Source: Paracoccaceae bacterium
Lineage (GTDB): Bacteria; Pseudomonadota; Alphaproteobacteria; Rhodobacterales; Rhodobacteraceae
Length of the DNA stretch: 64,000 bases
Reading direction: 5' to 3'
NCBI GenBank assembly: GCA_017854585.1
Contig: JAFMHK010000011.1
Location: 30,229-94,228 of the forward strand
Part shown: one piece after another, positions 53,390 through 63,065 of the stretch
Layout: every line of letters begins with the position of its first letter
How positions within the stretch are numbered: position 1 is the stretch's first letter
Notes under the pieces: generated by a model
The model's input: the letters and a program-made list of their open reading frames with translations, nothing else
Told to the model about the DNA's origin: nothing
Database searches by the model: none
Program-made: the position numbers and the translations under genes

Positions 53390-54277
53390 ATGAGCCAAAG
53401 TTCGGGCTTCTCAAAAGCATTGCGAACGGATGCGGGGAAGGGGCTGATCTTGATCAGCCCGACAGCGCTTTTTGCGATTCTCTTGCTGGCGGCACCCCTT
53501 ACCAGCATTGTCTTGCTCAGCTTCTGGACCCAAAACTTCCTGACGATTGATCGGACCTTCACGCTTGCCAACTACAGCGAGGCTTTGACCGATCCGCTCT
53601 ACCGTTCACTGATGTTGCGATCGGTCAAGATTTCGCTTTCGGTCACCGCAGTGACAGTTCTGCTTGCCTTCCCCATCGCCTATTTCGTCAGTTTTCATGT
53701 TCGGCCCAGCCGGAAATCGCTTTGGCTGTTCCTGATCACGATTCCGTTCTGGACCAGCTATCTGATCCGCGTTTTCCTGTGGCGGGTCATTCTGGCTTAT
53801 GATGGTCCGGTGAATGGGACGCTCATCGGGCTGGGTGTGATTGACGAGCCGTTGAGCTGGATCTTGTATAACTCCAACGCTGTGGTCATCACGCTGGCCC
53901 ATGCCTTCGCGCCGTTTGCCATCTTGCCGATCTTCGTGTCGCTAGAAAAGATCGACCGCAGCTTTCTTGAGGCCGCGCAGGATCTGGGCGAAACCAAGCT
54001 GATGACGTTCTTTAGGGTGACCTTGCCGCTGGCGGTGCCGGGCGTGTTGGCGGCGGCCTTGATCGTGATGATCCCGACAGTCGGCGATTACGTAACCCCG
54101 CGCCTTGTGGGGGGGTCGGGCGGCACGATGATCGCCAACATGATCTATGCGCAGATTTTCGACCTGAACGACCGTCCGATGGGGGCGACATTGGCTGTGG
54201 GCGGCATGATCATAGTCGGGTCCATCGCGCTTGCGCTGGTGCTGCTGACGCGGCGCTGGACGCGGGCCAGATCATGA
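53390..54277 (+). CDS. Polyamine-type ABC transporter permease (PotB-like)
   Basis: 295-residue inner-membrane permease with about six helices. The coupling loop FLEAAQDLGETKLMTFFRVTLPLAVPGVLA is characteristic of Pot/spermidine-putrescine permeases, and SFWTQNFLTIDRTFTLANY follows the first helix. It begins an operon with a second permease and an ATPase; no binding protein is encoded in the window. Confidence 0.9.
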   Translation: MSQSSGFSKALRTDAGKGLILISPTALFAILLLAAPLTSIVLLSFWTQNFLTIDRTFTLANYSEALTDPLYRSLMLRSVKISLSVTAVTVLLAFPIAYFVSFHVRPSRKSLWLFLITIPFWTSYLIRVFLWRVILAYDGPVNGTLIGLGVIDEPLSWILYNSNAVVITLAHAFAPFAILPIFVSLEKIDRSFLEAAQDLGETKLMTFFRVTLPLAVPGVLAAALIVMIPTVGDYVTPRLVGGSGGTMIANMIYAQIFDLNDRPMGATLAVGGMIIVGSIALALVLLTRRWTRARS

Positions 54278-54290
54278 ACGGGGTACAGTC

Positions 54291-55097
54291 ATGAAAGGGC
54301 GCGGCCTTCACATCTACGCCTTGGTGTATCTGGTGTTTCTTTATGCGCCAATCGTCTTGCTCCCGTTGTTTGCGTTCAACGACGGCACGACAATCGCGTT
54401 TCCCTTGCAGGGCTTCACGCTTGATTGGTTTCGGGCACTTGTCACTACGCCGGCGCTGCACGAAGCAACCCTGAATTCGCTGATCATCGCGATCAGCACC
54501 GCGGTATTGTCGACCTGTCTGGGGTTGTTCGCCGCGCGCGCCGCGACCCGCTATCGGTTTCCCGCCAAGCCGGTGATCGTCGGGTTCATCATGCTGCCGC
54601 TGGTGCTGCCGGAAATCATCGTGGCGATTTCGCTGTTGGTGGTGATGCTGCAACTGGGCCTGTCGTTGAGCATCTGGACCATCATCGCTGGCCATACGCT
54701 TATTTGTGTGCCGTTTGCGATTGCGATCCTGCAGGGCAGTTTCTCCAACATGGATCGTAGCCTTGAGGAGGCATCGGTTGATCTGGGTGAAACGCCACTG
54801 ACCACCTTTCGGCTGGTGACATTGCCGTTGGTGATGCCCGGCATCATCGCGAGCCTGTTGATCTGTTTTACCATCAGTCTGGATGAATTCATCATTGCCT
54901 TCTTCCTGTCGGGCAATGAACCCACGCTGCCCGTTTATTTGTGGGGCCAGTTGCGGTTCCCCGCCCGCCTGCCGGTGATCATGGCGCTTGGCACCATCCT
55001 TGTGGGGCTTTCCGTCGGGTTGTTGATCACCGCCGAGTTTTTCCGCCGCCGCGGGCTGCGCCGTGCAGGCCTGCCAGATTCCGGAGGATTCCTGTGA
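54291..55097 (+). CDS. Polyamine-type ABC transporter permease (PotC-like)
   Basis: 268-residue permease with six helices. It contains GFTLDWFRALVTTPALHEATLNSL near the first helix (typical PotC) and the coupling loop LEEASVDLGETPLTTFRLVTLPLVMPGI. It lies 13 bases after the PotB-like gene and overlaps the ATPase gene as GTGA. Confidence 0.9.
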   Translation: MKGRGLHIYALVYLVFLYAPIVLLPLFAFNDGTTIAFPLQGFTLDWFRALVTTPALHEATLNSLIIAISTAVLSTCLGLFAARAATRYRFPAKPVIVGFIMLPLVLPEIIVAISLLVVMLQLGLSLSIWTIIAGHTLICVPFAIAILQGSFSNMDRSLEEASVDLGETPLTTFRLVTLPLVMPGIIASLLICFTISLDEFIIAFFLSGNEPTLPVYLWGQLRFPARLPVIMALGTILVGLSVGLLITAEFFRRRGLRRAGLPDSGGFL

Positions 55098-56194
55098 AGG
55101 ATAAAACCCCACCCCGCCCCATCATCACGCTTGAAGGGGTCCACAAGTATTACGGCGATTACCACGCTTTGCGGGGCATCGACGCCGAGATCGGCGAGGG
55201 GGAATTCTTTTCGCTGTTGGGGCCATCCGGCTGCGGCAAGACCACATTGTTGCGTGCGATTGCGGGGTTTGAGGACATCAGCAGCGGGCGCATCTTGCTG
55301 GATGGCACCGATATGGAGGGGGTCCCGCCGAACCGACGCCCGACCAACATGGTGTTCCAGTCCTATGCGATTTTCCCGCATCTGAGCGTGGCCGAGAACG
55401 TGGGCTTTGGTTTGCGCAAGGCTGGCATGGGCAATGCCGAGAAGGCCCGAGCCGTCGGCGAGGCGCTGGAAATGGTCGGGTTGGGTGGTTACGGCGACCG
55501 CGCGGCGCACGCTCTGTCAGGTGGGCAGCGGCAGCGGGTTGCTTTGGCGCGCGCGTTGATCCTCAAGCCAAAGGTGTTGTTGCTTGATGAACCGCTGTCG
55601 GCGCTGGACAAGAAGATGCGCGAACAGATGCAGTCCGAATTGCGGCGTTTACAACGTCAGGTCGGTATCACGTTTATTCTGGTGACCCACGATCAGGAAG
55701 AAGCGCTGATCATGTCGGACCGGATCGCGGTGATGTTCGAAGGCGAAATCGCCCAACTTGCCCCGCCGCAGGAATTGTATCGCCGCCCCGCCAGTCGTCG
55801 TGTGGGCGAGTTCATCGGGATGATGAATTTCTTACCTGCCACGATAATGTCCGAAGCATCCGGTAAGCTGCAGGTTGAGGTGCCCGGCCTTGGCAAAGCA
55901 GAACTGGAGCGTGCGCAATGCCCCGGCCCGGCCAACCCTGGCCCCGGAGAGATTGGACTGCGCCCCGAAAGCCTGACGGTGTTGTTTGACGGTCAGGATG
56001 CCGAGCGCGTCGCCCCGGGCAAGGTAGAGGAGGTCACCTATTACGGTGACATGACCTATTACGACGTCAGGCTGGAGGGCGCGCCGAACAACGTCACGGT
56101 TTCGATGCGGAACATGCCGGGCCGTCCGGTGCTGGCGCGGGGCGAAGCGACCAAACTTGCATGGGATGCGCGTGCGATGGTGCTGTTTGGGTGA
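55094..56194 (+). CDS. Polyamine-type ABC transporter ATPase (PotA-like)
   Basis: 366 residues. Walker A (GPSGCGKTT), Q-loop (VFQSYAIFPHL), signature LSGGQRQRVALARAL, Walker B (VLLLDEPLSALD) and H-loop (VTHDQEEAL) are all present, and a C-terminal TOBE-like regulatory domain starts near 270 (RPASRRVGEFIGMMNFLPA is the linker). The GTG start at 55094 follows GGAGGA and overlaps the PotC stop; the ORF extending further upstream lies inside that gene. Confidence 0.9.
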   Translation: MKDKTPPRPIITLEGVHKYYGDYHALRGIDAEIGEGEFFSLLGPSGCGKTTLLRAIAGFEDISSGRILLDGTDMEGVPPNRRPTNMVFQSYAIFPHLSVAENVGFGLRKAGMGNAEKARAVGEALEMVGLGGYGDRAAHALSGGQRQRVALARALILKPKVLLLDEPLSALDKKMREQMQSELRRLQRQVGITFILVTHDQEEALIMSDRIAVMFEGEIAQLAPPQELYRRPASRRVGEFIGMMNFLPATIMSEASGKLQVEVPGLGKAELERAQCPGPANPGPGEIGLRPESLTVLFDGQDAERVAPGKVEEVTYYGDMTYYDVRLEGAPNNVTVSMRNMPGRPVLARGEATKLAWDARAMVLFG

Positions 56195-56256
56195 TCTTGC
56201 TGAGCGGCGCTGGATTTCGGCGTGCGTCGTGTCCAAGATCCGGCCCGCCGTCCGGG

Positions 56257-56481
56257 TCAGCCCTTTTGGACCAAAAAGCTAAGCCGGTCCGCATCGGTGC
56301 TGGCAAGCAAGGTATGACCTTCTTCGGCGCAGAAATGCGGAACGTCGATCAGGGCCATTCGGTCACTGGCCAGAAGCCGGGCGGTCTGCCCCGGCTGCAA
56401 AGCCTGCAACCGCTTGCGCAGCCGCAACACGGGCAGTGGACACAACAATCCGATGGCGTCGATTTCGATATCAGGCTCCAT
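56257..56481 (-). CDS. tusA: TusA-family sulfurtransferase
   Basis: 74-residue cytoplasmic sulfur carrier. It starts EIDAIGLLCPLPVLRLRK, which carries the CPxP active-site Cys, and has the usual two-layer alpha/beta size. It relays persulfide sulfur for tRNA thiolation or cofactor assembly. Divergent from the membrane hydrolase gene and on its own transcript. Confidence 0.9.
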   Translation of the reverse strand: MEPDIEIDAIGLLCPLPVLRLRKRLQALQPGQTARLLASDRMALIDVPHFCAEEGHTLLASTDADRLSFLVQKG

Positions 56482-56551
56482 CGTGCAGCCCTAGCGCCGT
56501 TGACAGCGTTTTGCCATAGCCCTGCCGAGAATGGCCGCTAGAGTTGCGGAC

Positions 56552-57820
56552 ATGAGCAATGCAGCCCCAGAAATCACCCGTCGTCGCGTGATGTATATTC
56601 CTGGATATGATCCGGTGCACCCGCGCAAATACCGCGAAAGGTATCGGCGCGAGGGCGCGCGCCAGGCTGAGATATCGCACTATGATCTGGCGCTTTCCCC
56701 GAAACAGATCGGTGGAAAATATGGCTGGCGCGTAAGTGCAAAGATGAATGGCGCAAATGTGCAGGCCGATGTGGAGGTCATGTATTGGGCCGATATCGTA
56801 CGCGACAGCATGCGCGCGGGCGTGGTTGCGACCTACGGACAATTGGTGCGCACGGCGTGGGTCTATCTTGGATCGGGGGCGTTATTTGGGCTGATGCGAC
56901 TGCGCAAGGGGCCGGTAATTGCTGCGCTCTACCCGGTGGTGGCGCTGCTGTTGCAATTGGCGTTGGCTGTCGGGTGCGGCATCGGGGTGGCTTATGCCCT
57001 GATGGTGGTATCGCAACTTGCGCTGAGCACGGCGGGGGTGTTGGCCGTATCCAGCTACTTCCCGCTGCGCGCTTTCTTGGCATATGGCGTGACATTGCCT
57101 GCGACCGCGTGGGCAATCTTGGGCTGGTTCAAGCAAAACGATCATCGGTTTCTGGCGTATTACCTGATGCATGATTATGCCTTTTCGGCCATCGATTGCG
57201 GGGCCTATCCGACGGCCCAAGAGGCGCGGATGGCCACCTTTGGCGACCGTATCGCAGAGGCGATGCAAAGTGACGCCGATGAAGTCCTGATTGTGGGGCA
57301 TTCGTCCGGTGCCTACATCGCCGTGTCGATCTTGGCCGACCTGCTGCGGGCGGGGCGGGTGCCTGATGGTGCGCCCAGGCTAGCGCTTTTGACCCTTGGT
57401 CATGTGGTGCCGATGGTCAGCTTTCTTCCCAAGGCGGGGCGGCTCCGAGCCGATCTGGCGTTTCTCAGCGTCCAAGACCGCATCACATGGGTGGACGTCA
57501 CCGCGCCCGGTGATGGGTGCGCCTTTGCCTTGTGTGACCCCGTCGCGGTTTCGGGTGTTGCACCCAGTGGCAAGCGCTGGCCACTGGTGATCTCGGCGGC
57601 GTTTTCCCAAACACTGGCCCCCGAGACGTGGAAGGCGATGCGTTGGCGGCTGTTCGAGCTGCACTTTCAATACCTGAACGCATTTGATCGGCCCGGCGAC
57701 TACGATTACTTTGCCATCACTGTGGGCCCTGTGTCGCTGGCCACTCGCTTTGCAGGTCGCGCACCATCGGCCAGCCGGATCGAGTTGGCCGTCAACCGAT
57801 ATACGGACATGGTCGCATGA
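56552..57820 (+). CDS. Membrane-associated protein with alpha/beta-hydrolase-like motif
   Basis: 422 residues. The N-terminal MYIPGYDPVHPRKYRERY resembles the first strand and oxyanion loop of alpha/beta hydrolases. Two or three hydrophobic helices lie at about 125-200 (VVALLLQLALAVGCGIGVAYALMVV and the following LRAFLAYGVTLPATAWAIL), then VLIVGHSSGAYIAVSILADLL with a nucleophile-elbow-like GHSSG. Later Asp and His are available but no confident triad is seen. ATGA overlap with the P450 gene shows one operon. Family not known to me. Confidence 0.65.
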   Translation: MSNAAPEITRRRVMYIPGYDPVHPRKYRERYRREGARQAEISHYDLALSPKQIGGKYGWRVSAKMNGANVQADVEVMYWADIVRDSMRAGVVATYGQLVRTAWVYLGSGALFGLMRLRKGPVIAALYPVVALLLQLALAVGCGIGVAYALMVVSQLALSTAGVLAVSSYFPLRAFLAYGVTLPATAWAILGWFKQNDHRFLAYYLMHDYAFSAIDCGAYPTAQEARMATFGDRIAEAMQSDADEVLIVGHSSGAYIAVSILADLLRAGRVPDGAPRLALLTLGHVVPMVSFLPKAGRLRADLAFLSVQDRITWVDVTAPGDGCAFALCDPVAVSGVAPSGKRWPLVISAAFSQTLAPETWKAMRWRLFELHFQYLNAFDRPGDYDYFAITVGPVSLATRFAGRAPSASRIELAVNRYTDMVA

Positions 57821-59169
57821 TGCCGCCGAAACCCGTGCCCCGGCCCGATCGCGTCTCGCTCTGGCGCTATCTAAAACTGTTTAGGCACGACATATTGTCG
57901 GCACAGCCCGCGCGGCTTTACCGGGCTTGGATGGCCGAGTTTAGGACGCCTTTTTTTCGATCCTACCTTCTGAACCAACCTGATCTGGTGGCCGAGGTAC
58001 TGAAGGCGCGCCCCGATGCGTTCCCGAAATCCGACCGCGTCGGCGAAGGCCTGCGCCCCTTGCTTGGGGACTCGGTCTTTTTGACAAATGGCGAGACGTG
58101 GAAACGCCAGCGCCGGATCATCGACCCGGCCTTTGAAGGCGGGCGTCTACGCGACACGTTTCCGGCGATGTGGGCGGCGGGCGAACAAGCGGTCGCGCGC
58201 ATGCAAACCGGCGAGGTCGAGATCGAGGAACAGATGAGCCATGCCGCTGCCGATGTGATCTTTCGCACGCTGTTTTCCTTTCCGATCGAGAATGCGGTGG
58301 CAACGCGCGTATTTCACGAATTCCGGGCCTATCAACGGACCCAACCCATCTTGAATGCGGCCGCCTTTGTGCCATTGCCGCGCTGGATGCCGCGTGGCCA
58401 CCGGGCACAAACCCGTGCATCGGCGCGATCCATCCGGTTGTTGATCACGGAAATCGTGACCCGGCGCATGGTCGAGATCGGGGCAGGGGCTGCGCCTGAT
58501 GATCTGGCAACCAAGATCATGACCACCGCCGATCCTGTAACCGGCGCTCGGTTCACCGCCGAGGAGATGGTCGATCAGGTTGCGATCTTCTTTCTGGCAG
58601 GACACGAGACAAGCGCCAGCGCGTTGGGGTGGGCGCTCTATCTGCTGGCGATGTTCCCGGAATGGCAGAACAAGGTTGCTGCCGAGACTGCGGTCTTGGG
58701 TGACCCGGTAGATGACGGGGGGTTTGGCGTGATGTCGCACCTCCGGATCAGCCGGGACGTGTTTCGCGAAGCGCTACGGCTGTATCCGCCGGTGCCGATG
58801 ATGGTGCGCGAAAATATCGGGCCTGAGCAGTTTAGGAACCGCCATATTCGGCCCCGAAGCCAGATGGTGATCTCGCCTTGGCACCTGCACCGCCATGAAC
58901 GGCTGTGGGACAATCCTGATGGCTTCGATCCCGCCCGCTGGCAGACCGATGGCGGCAAGAAAAGCGCGCGCGAGGCTTATATTCCGTTCTCCGCTGGTGC
59001 GCGGGTGTGCCCCGGCGCAGGCTTCGCAATGGTCGAGGGGCCACTACTGTTGGCGATGTTGATCCGGGCGTTCCGCTTCGAGGTCGTGAAGGGGGCAGAG
59101 CCTGTGCCGGTGGCGCATCTTACGGTTCGCGCCAAGGATGGCATCTTGCTGCGGGTATCTGCGCGGTAG
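57817..59169 (+). CDS. Cytochrome P450
   Basis: 450-residue haem monooxygenase without signal or membrane anchor. The I-helix oxygen-activation motif is AGHETS (261-266), the K-helix ExxR is E318-R321 in REALRLYPP, and the haem-thiolate loop is FSAGARVCPG with Cys398. The ATG overlaps the stop of the hydrolase-like gene. It needs redox partners not encoded here. Resembles class I soluble P450s; a fatty-acid, terpenoid or similar hydrophobic substrate is possible, unproven. Confidence 0.95.
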   Translation: MMPPKPVPRPDRVSLWRYLKLFRHDILSAQPARLYRAWMAEFRTPFFRSYLLNQPDLVAEVLKARPDAFPKSDRVGEGLRPLLGDSVFLTNGETWKRQRRIIDPAFEGGRLRDTFPAMWAAGEQAVARMQTGEVEIEEQMSHAAADVIFRTLFSFPIENAVATRVFHEFRAYQRTQPILNAAAFVPLPRWMPRGHRAQTRASARSIRLLITEIVTRRMVEIGAGAAPDDLATKIMTTADPVTGARFTAEEMVDQVAIFFLAGHETSASALGWALYLLAMFPEWQNKVAAETAVLGDPVDDGGFGVMSHLRISRDVFREALRLYPPVPMMVRENIGPEQFRNRHIRPRSQMVISPWHLHRHERLWDNPDGFDPARWQTDGGKKSAREAYIPFSAGARVCPGAGFAMVEGPLLLAMLIRAFRFEVVKGAEPVPVAHLTVRAKDGILLRVSAR

Positions 59170-59401
59170 GTCCGACAACGGGGGGGCAGGCACCTGACGA
59201 TCCTGTTACCTCTGGGCGGCGTGTTTTGCAGGTGGGTCTGCACCGTCGGCACCGACAGGTCCGGCCACCCATGCTGATCGGCGCGGGCTGGTGTGACAGC
59301 CGCCGCAATTCCAGAACGACGCCCGCGTATTTCAGACTTACGGCCCGTTTGGCAATGCGATACACTGTCCGTCTTTGACTGATTGCTCTGAAAGGCAAAC
59401 A

Positions 59402-59743
59402 ATGAAACTCGTTTCGCTCCGGACAACTGCCCATGCAACCGCCATTGCACTTGGCGCAACGCTGTTCGCCATGCCTGCCGCCGCTGACACCATCTTTGTC
59501 GAGGTCAACAATCTTACCGATTATGACGTGATGGAACTTTATGTCTCTCCGGTTACCTCTGACGAGTGGGGCGATGACATTCTGGGCGAAGATATCTTTC
59601 CAGCCGGTGACGCAATGGAGATCGAGATCGATAGTGCGGTGTCATGCATCTATGATATCGCCGCAGTTTTCGAAGACGGTGATGAATTGACGCTCCAGGA
59701 AGACCTTTGTGAAATGGAGTCGCTCGATTTCGTAACCGAATGA
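59402..59743 (+). CDS. Small secreted protein of unknown function
   Basis: 113 residues with a signal peptide (about 1-27, ending MPAAAD). The acidic mature domain has FVEVNNLTDYDVMELYVSP, SDEWGDDILG and two Cys (SCIYD and LCEME) that could pair. The SPVTSDEWGDD-type motif is shared by a family of short periplasmic proteins, but no function is known to me. A terminator follows 32 bases after the stop. Confidence 0.7.
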   Translation: MKLVSLRTTAHATAIALGATLFAMPAAADTIFVEVNNLTDYDVMELYVSPVTSDEWGDDILGEDIFPAGDAMEIEIDSAVSCIYDIAAVFEDGDELTLQEDLCEMESLDFVTE

Positions 59744-59775
59744 TCTTTGCTGATCGAGCGCGGAACTGAGGAAAG

Positions 59776-59795
59776 CCGCCCTTAGGGGCGGTTTT
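59776..59795 (+). terminator. Rho-independent terminator
   Basis: CCGCCC-TTAG-GGGCGG hairpin followed by TTTT on the plus strand, ending the transcript of the small secreted protein. Confidence 0.65.
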
Positions 59796-59879
59796 CGATA
59801 CCCGCCATTCATTTCTTGATTTGGCTTGCAGTTCTTTGCGACCCGTCGCGCGGCAGATCGCCCGATAGCCATGCTGGGG

Positions 59880-60113
59880 TTAGTGGCCTGCCTTCACTTC
59901 GGTCAAGACGAACAATCTGATCGCAGAGGCCAGCCCTGACGACACCCCGCGGGCGACATCAATCTCGGCGGCCAGATCATTGACAGATTGCCCGCGTGCG
60001 TCGGCCAGTCGTTGGAATTCCAGCCAGAACGCATCTTCCAGCGATACGCTGGTGCGATGACCGTTCAGGGTGACCGAATGCTTGCGTGGTCGTGCATCGC
60101 CGGGGGCGGTCAT
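59880..60113 (-). CDS. Ribbon-helix-helix domain protein
   Basis: 77 residues. HSVTLNGHRTSVSLEDAFWLEFQRLADARG gives the RHH strand-helix-helix pattern typical of the small 'ribbon-helix-helix domain-containing' proteins of alphaproteobacteria. Its start overlaps the DUF4169 gene by four bases, and that gene overlaps fumC, so the three form one operon. Probably a DNA-binding dimer; target unknown. Confidence 0.75.
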   Translation of the reverse strand: MTAPGDARPRKHSVTLNGHRTSVSLEDAFWLEFQRLADARGQSVNDLAAEIDVARGVSSGLASAIRLFVLTEVKAGH

Positions 60114-60292
60114 TCTTCCTCCAGCTTGTGCTGATCCAGCGATTTTCGCGCCCCGGCTTCGCGGGTGGCCAGCAATACCCTGTCGGCCTTGGTCTGGCCG
60201 TGCTTTGCCGCGTTGGCATCTGCCAATTTACGCGCATCGTCCCGCGCACGTTGTTTCCGTGCGCGGGAGAATGACAGGACCTTGTCGGTCAT
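60110..60292 (-). CDS. DUF4169 family small protein
   Basis: 60 residues, highly basic and helical ([26 protein letters not shown]), with a pattern shared by DUF4169 proteins next to fumC in Rhodobacteraceae. It overlaps both neighbours. Function unknown. Confidence 0.75.
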   Translation of the reverse strand: MTDKVLSFSRARKQRARDDARKLADANAAKHGQTKADRVLLATREAGARKSLDQHKLEEE

Positions 60293-61680
60293 TTCGGGCC
60301 GATCATGTCTTCGGGACGCACCACCCGATCGAACGTTTCTGCATCGACGAAGCCAAGGGCAATCGCCTCCTCCTTGAGGGTCGTGCCGTTTTTGTGTGCC
60401 GTTTTCGCAACCTTGGTGGCGTTGTCGTATCCGATCGTCGGTGCCAATGCTGTCACCAACATCAGGCTTTCGCGCATCAGTTTGCCGATCCGCTCCACGT
60501 TCGCCTCGGTTCCCATCAACATGCGCTCGGTGAAGCTGTCGGCGGCATCGCCCAACAGGGTCATGGATTGCAGCAGGTTATATGCCATCATCGGGTTGTA
60601 GACGTTGAGTTCGAAGTGACCCTGTGACCCGGCAAACGAGATCGCGGCATCATTTCCGAGGATATGCGCACACACCTGTGTCAGCGCCTCGGCCTGGGTC
60701 GGGTTCACCTTTCCGGGCATGATGGACGACCCCGGTTCGTTCTCTGGCAGGATCAGTTCGCCCAGACCAGAGCGTGGGCCCGAACCCAGAAACCGCATGT
60801 CATTGGCGATCTTGTAGGCGGCCATTGCGGTCGTCTTGATGGCGCCCGACATGAACACCATTGCGTCATGGGCGGCCAGTGCCTCGAACTTGTTGGGCGC
60901 GGTGACGAAGGGCAGGTCGGTGATCCCCGCAATATGTGCGGCTACCGTTACGTCCCAGCCTTTTTCGGTATTCAGTCCAGTGCCGACAGCGGTGCCGCCC
61001 TGCGCCAGTTCATAAATCCCTGGCAGCGCCATGTTGATGCGCGCGATGCCATTGCGGATCTGCATGGCATAGCCCGAAAACTCCTGGCCAAGTGTAAGGG
61101 GCGTCGCATCTTGTGTATGGGTGCGGCCGATCTTGATGATGTCCTTGAAGGCTCGGGCCTTGATCTCCAGACCACGGGCCAGCTTGTCCAGCCCCGGCAG
61201 CAAGACGTCGCGGGTGGTCATCGCGGCGGCGATATGCATGGCCGTGGGGAACGTGTCATTCGACGATTGTCCCATGTTGCAATGGTCGTTCGGATGTACG
61301 GGCGTTTTTGACCCGATCTCGCCGCCCAGCATCTCGATGGCGCGGTTGGCGATCACTTCGTTCGCGTTCATGTTCGACTGGGTGCCAGATCCGGTTTGCC
61401 AGACGACGAGCGGAAAATTGTCATCCAGCTTGCCATCGATTACCTCTTGCGCGGCGGCGATCATGGCATCGGCCAGTTCGGCGGGCAACTTGCCGGATGC
61501 CTTGTTAACCTCGGCGCAGGCGCGCTTGATGACACCAAGCGCACGCACGATGGCGACGGGCTGTTTTTCCCACCCGATGGGAAAGTTCATGATGGAGCGT
61601 TGGGTCTGTGCCCCCCAATACTTGTTGGTCGGCACCTCCAGTGGGCCAAAGCTGTCGGTTTCGGTGCGGGTGGCGGTCAT
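60289..61680 (-). CDS. fumC: Class II fumarate hydratase
   Basis: 463-residue fumarase of the TCA cycle. The signature [13 protein letters not shown] is present, as are [17 protein letters not shown] and [14 protein letters not shown] (His/Asn substrate-site regions). ATG 61680 follows GGAGGA; the longer ORF start is discarded. The gene heads the operon fumC-DUF4169-RHH. Confidence 0.95.
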   Translation of the reverse strand: MTATRTETDSFGPLEVPTNKYWGAQTQRSIMNFPIGWEKQPVAIVRALGVIKRACAEVNKASGKLPAELADAMIAAAQEVIDGKLDDNFPLVVWQTGSGTQSNMNANEVIANRAIEMLGGEIGSKTPVHPNDHCNMGQSSNDTFPTAMHIAAAMTTRDVLLPGLDKLARGLEIKARAFKDIIKIGRTHTQDATPLTLGQEFSGYAMQIRNGIARINMALPGIYELAQGGTAVGTGLNTEKGWDVTVAAHIAGITDLPFVTAPNKFEALAAHDAMVFMSGAIKTTAMAAYKIANDMRFLGSGPRSGLGELILPENEPGSSIMPGKVNPTQAEALTQVCAHILGNDAAISFAGSQGHFELNVYNPMMAYNLLQSMTLLGDAADSFTERMLMGTEANVERIGKLMRESLMLVTALAPTIGYDNATKVAKTAHKNGTTLKEEAIALGFVDAETFDRVVRPEDMIGPK

Positions 61681-61761
61681 GCGTGGTCCTCCGGTATGCG
61701 GTTGCATGCGAAATAGCGTGTCTGGGGTGTTATGCGCAACGGCCCAAACTGGCGCACCGGT

Positions 61762-62343
61762 CTAATGTGCGGTTGCGCCAATGGCCGGGGTGGGCAGGTT
61801 GAACCGATAGACGCGGGCAGGCGGCAAGTTCCACCAGATCTTTTTGGATTTTCGCCATTGCAGTCCCAGTTCATCGCGCACCAGTTTGGTGACTGGCGGT
61901 TTGGGGCCATAGGTGAACTGCACGTAAGTTCCGTCGGAACGGAGCTTTTTAAAGGTGCCGGTCAGGATGGACCGTTGCAGCGCTGTCGGCATTGACAGCA
62001 GCGGCAGACCCGACACAACCGCCTGCGCATCTTCGATGGGCAGGGCGCTAACATCGCCCGCGCTCATCTCATAGACGTTCACGCCGGGGAAATTGGCCCG
62101 CAACCGGGCGCAGAACTGGGGGTTCATTTCAATAGAGTGCAGGTTCCCGGGTGAAACGCCACGATCAAGTATCGCGCGGGTGATATTGCCGGTGCCCGCA
62201 CCCAGTTCGATCACCGGCCCGCCATCTGGGTCAATCTCTGCCGCCATTTGGGCACACAAGAACCGTGACGACGGGGCCAGCGCGACGACTTGATGCGGCT
62301 TGGTCAGGATTTGTCCGATGAAAAGGGCTAGATCAGAGGGCAT
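61762..62343 (-). CDS. Class I SAM-dependent methyltransferase, PmtA-like
   Basis: 193 residues. The SAM motif is VIELGAGTGNITRAILDRG, followed by HSIEMNPQFCARL and the later VVSGLPLLSMP, the layout of phospholipid N-methyltransferases and rRNA adenine methyltransferase relatives. ATG 62343 (AGGGA upstream) removes an unrelated extension. Membrane-lipid methylation is possible, not proven. Confidence 0.7.
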   Translation of the reverse strand: MPSDLALFIGQILTKPHQVVALAPSSRFLCAQMAAEIDPDGGPVIELGAGTGNITRAILDRGVSPGNLHSIEMNPQFCARLRANFPGVNVYEMSAGDVSALPIEDAQAVVSGLPLLSMPTALQRSILTGTFKKLRSDGTYVQFTYGPKPPVTKLVRDELGLQWRKSKKIWWNLPPARVYRFNLPTPAIGATAH

Positions 62344-62478
62344 GAAGCGAAATCCCTGGAAATTGGACCGGCATCCGTTGCCGCCAAAGGCCGTGTGCCC
62401 GGACACGTGCAAAAAGAACAAGTTTGATCAAATGTAGGAACGCACCGGGCCAGCGTCCCGCGCCAATGGCGAATGTCG

Positions 62479-62985
62479 CTAATGCCCTTTTCGGAAGGTG
62501 TCCAGCCGGACGACATCGGCATCGTGCGCGCCTTTGGCGGGCTTGGCATCGTCCTTGGCGTTGCTGCGGATCGGTGTGGTCGCCTTGGGGTCGTCATCCG
62601 GCCCATCGGTTGCGTTGGTCGAGCTTTCGAAGCGCAGGCCGAACTCCACCGAAGGATCCACGAATGTTAAGATCGCATCAAACGGAATCCGAAGCGGTTC
62701 GGGGCTGTCGCCAAAATTGAGCGTGATGCCGAAGCCGTCGTCGTCCACCATTAGATTGTCATACCAGTGCTGTATGACGACGGTCATTTCCTCGGGATAA
62801 CGATCTTCCAGCCAATCGGCGATGGCGACACCGGGATGTTGCGTGTCGAACGTAATAAAGAAATGGTGATCTCCCGGCAGGCCATGTTCGGCCACGTCCT
62901 GCAACACCGTCTGAATTAGCCCACGCATGGCGTGATGCATCAGTCGGCCGTAAGCGATCGAAGCGTTCTTGTTGTTGTCGGACAT
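62479..62985 (-). CDS. sspB: SspB-family ClpXP adaptor
   Basis: 168 residues. IAYGRLMHHAMRGLIQTVLQDVAEHGLPG and HHFFITFDTQHPGVAIADWL form the ssrA-tag-binding domain of alphaproteobacterial SspB. A disordered acidic and Lys-rich linker leads to a C-terminal VVRLDTFRKGH, the expected ClpX-binding end. ATG 62985 removes 94 residues of spurious extension. It delivers ssrA-tagged proteins to ClpXP, and ssrA itself lies less than 1 kb upstream. Confidence 0.9.
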   Translation of the reverse strand: MSDNNKNASIAYGRLMHHAMRGLIQTVLQDVAEHGLPGDHHFFITFDTQHPGVAIADWLEDRYPEEMTVVIQHWYDNLMVDDDGFGITLNFGDSPEPLRIPFDAILTFVDPSVEFGLRFESSTNATDGPDDDPKATTPIRSNAKDDAKPAKGAHDADVVRLDTFRKGH

Positions 62986-63065
62986 GGGGTCATCGGTCCT
63001 TTGCCACGCCGATGTACCATAGAAGATTCGTTTGGGAATGAAACCCGCGGCAATGCTCCGATCGA

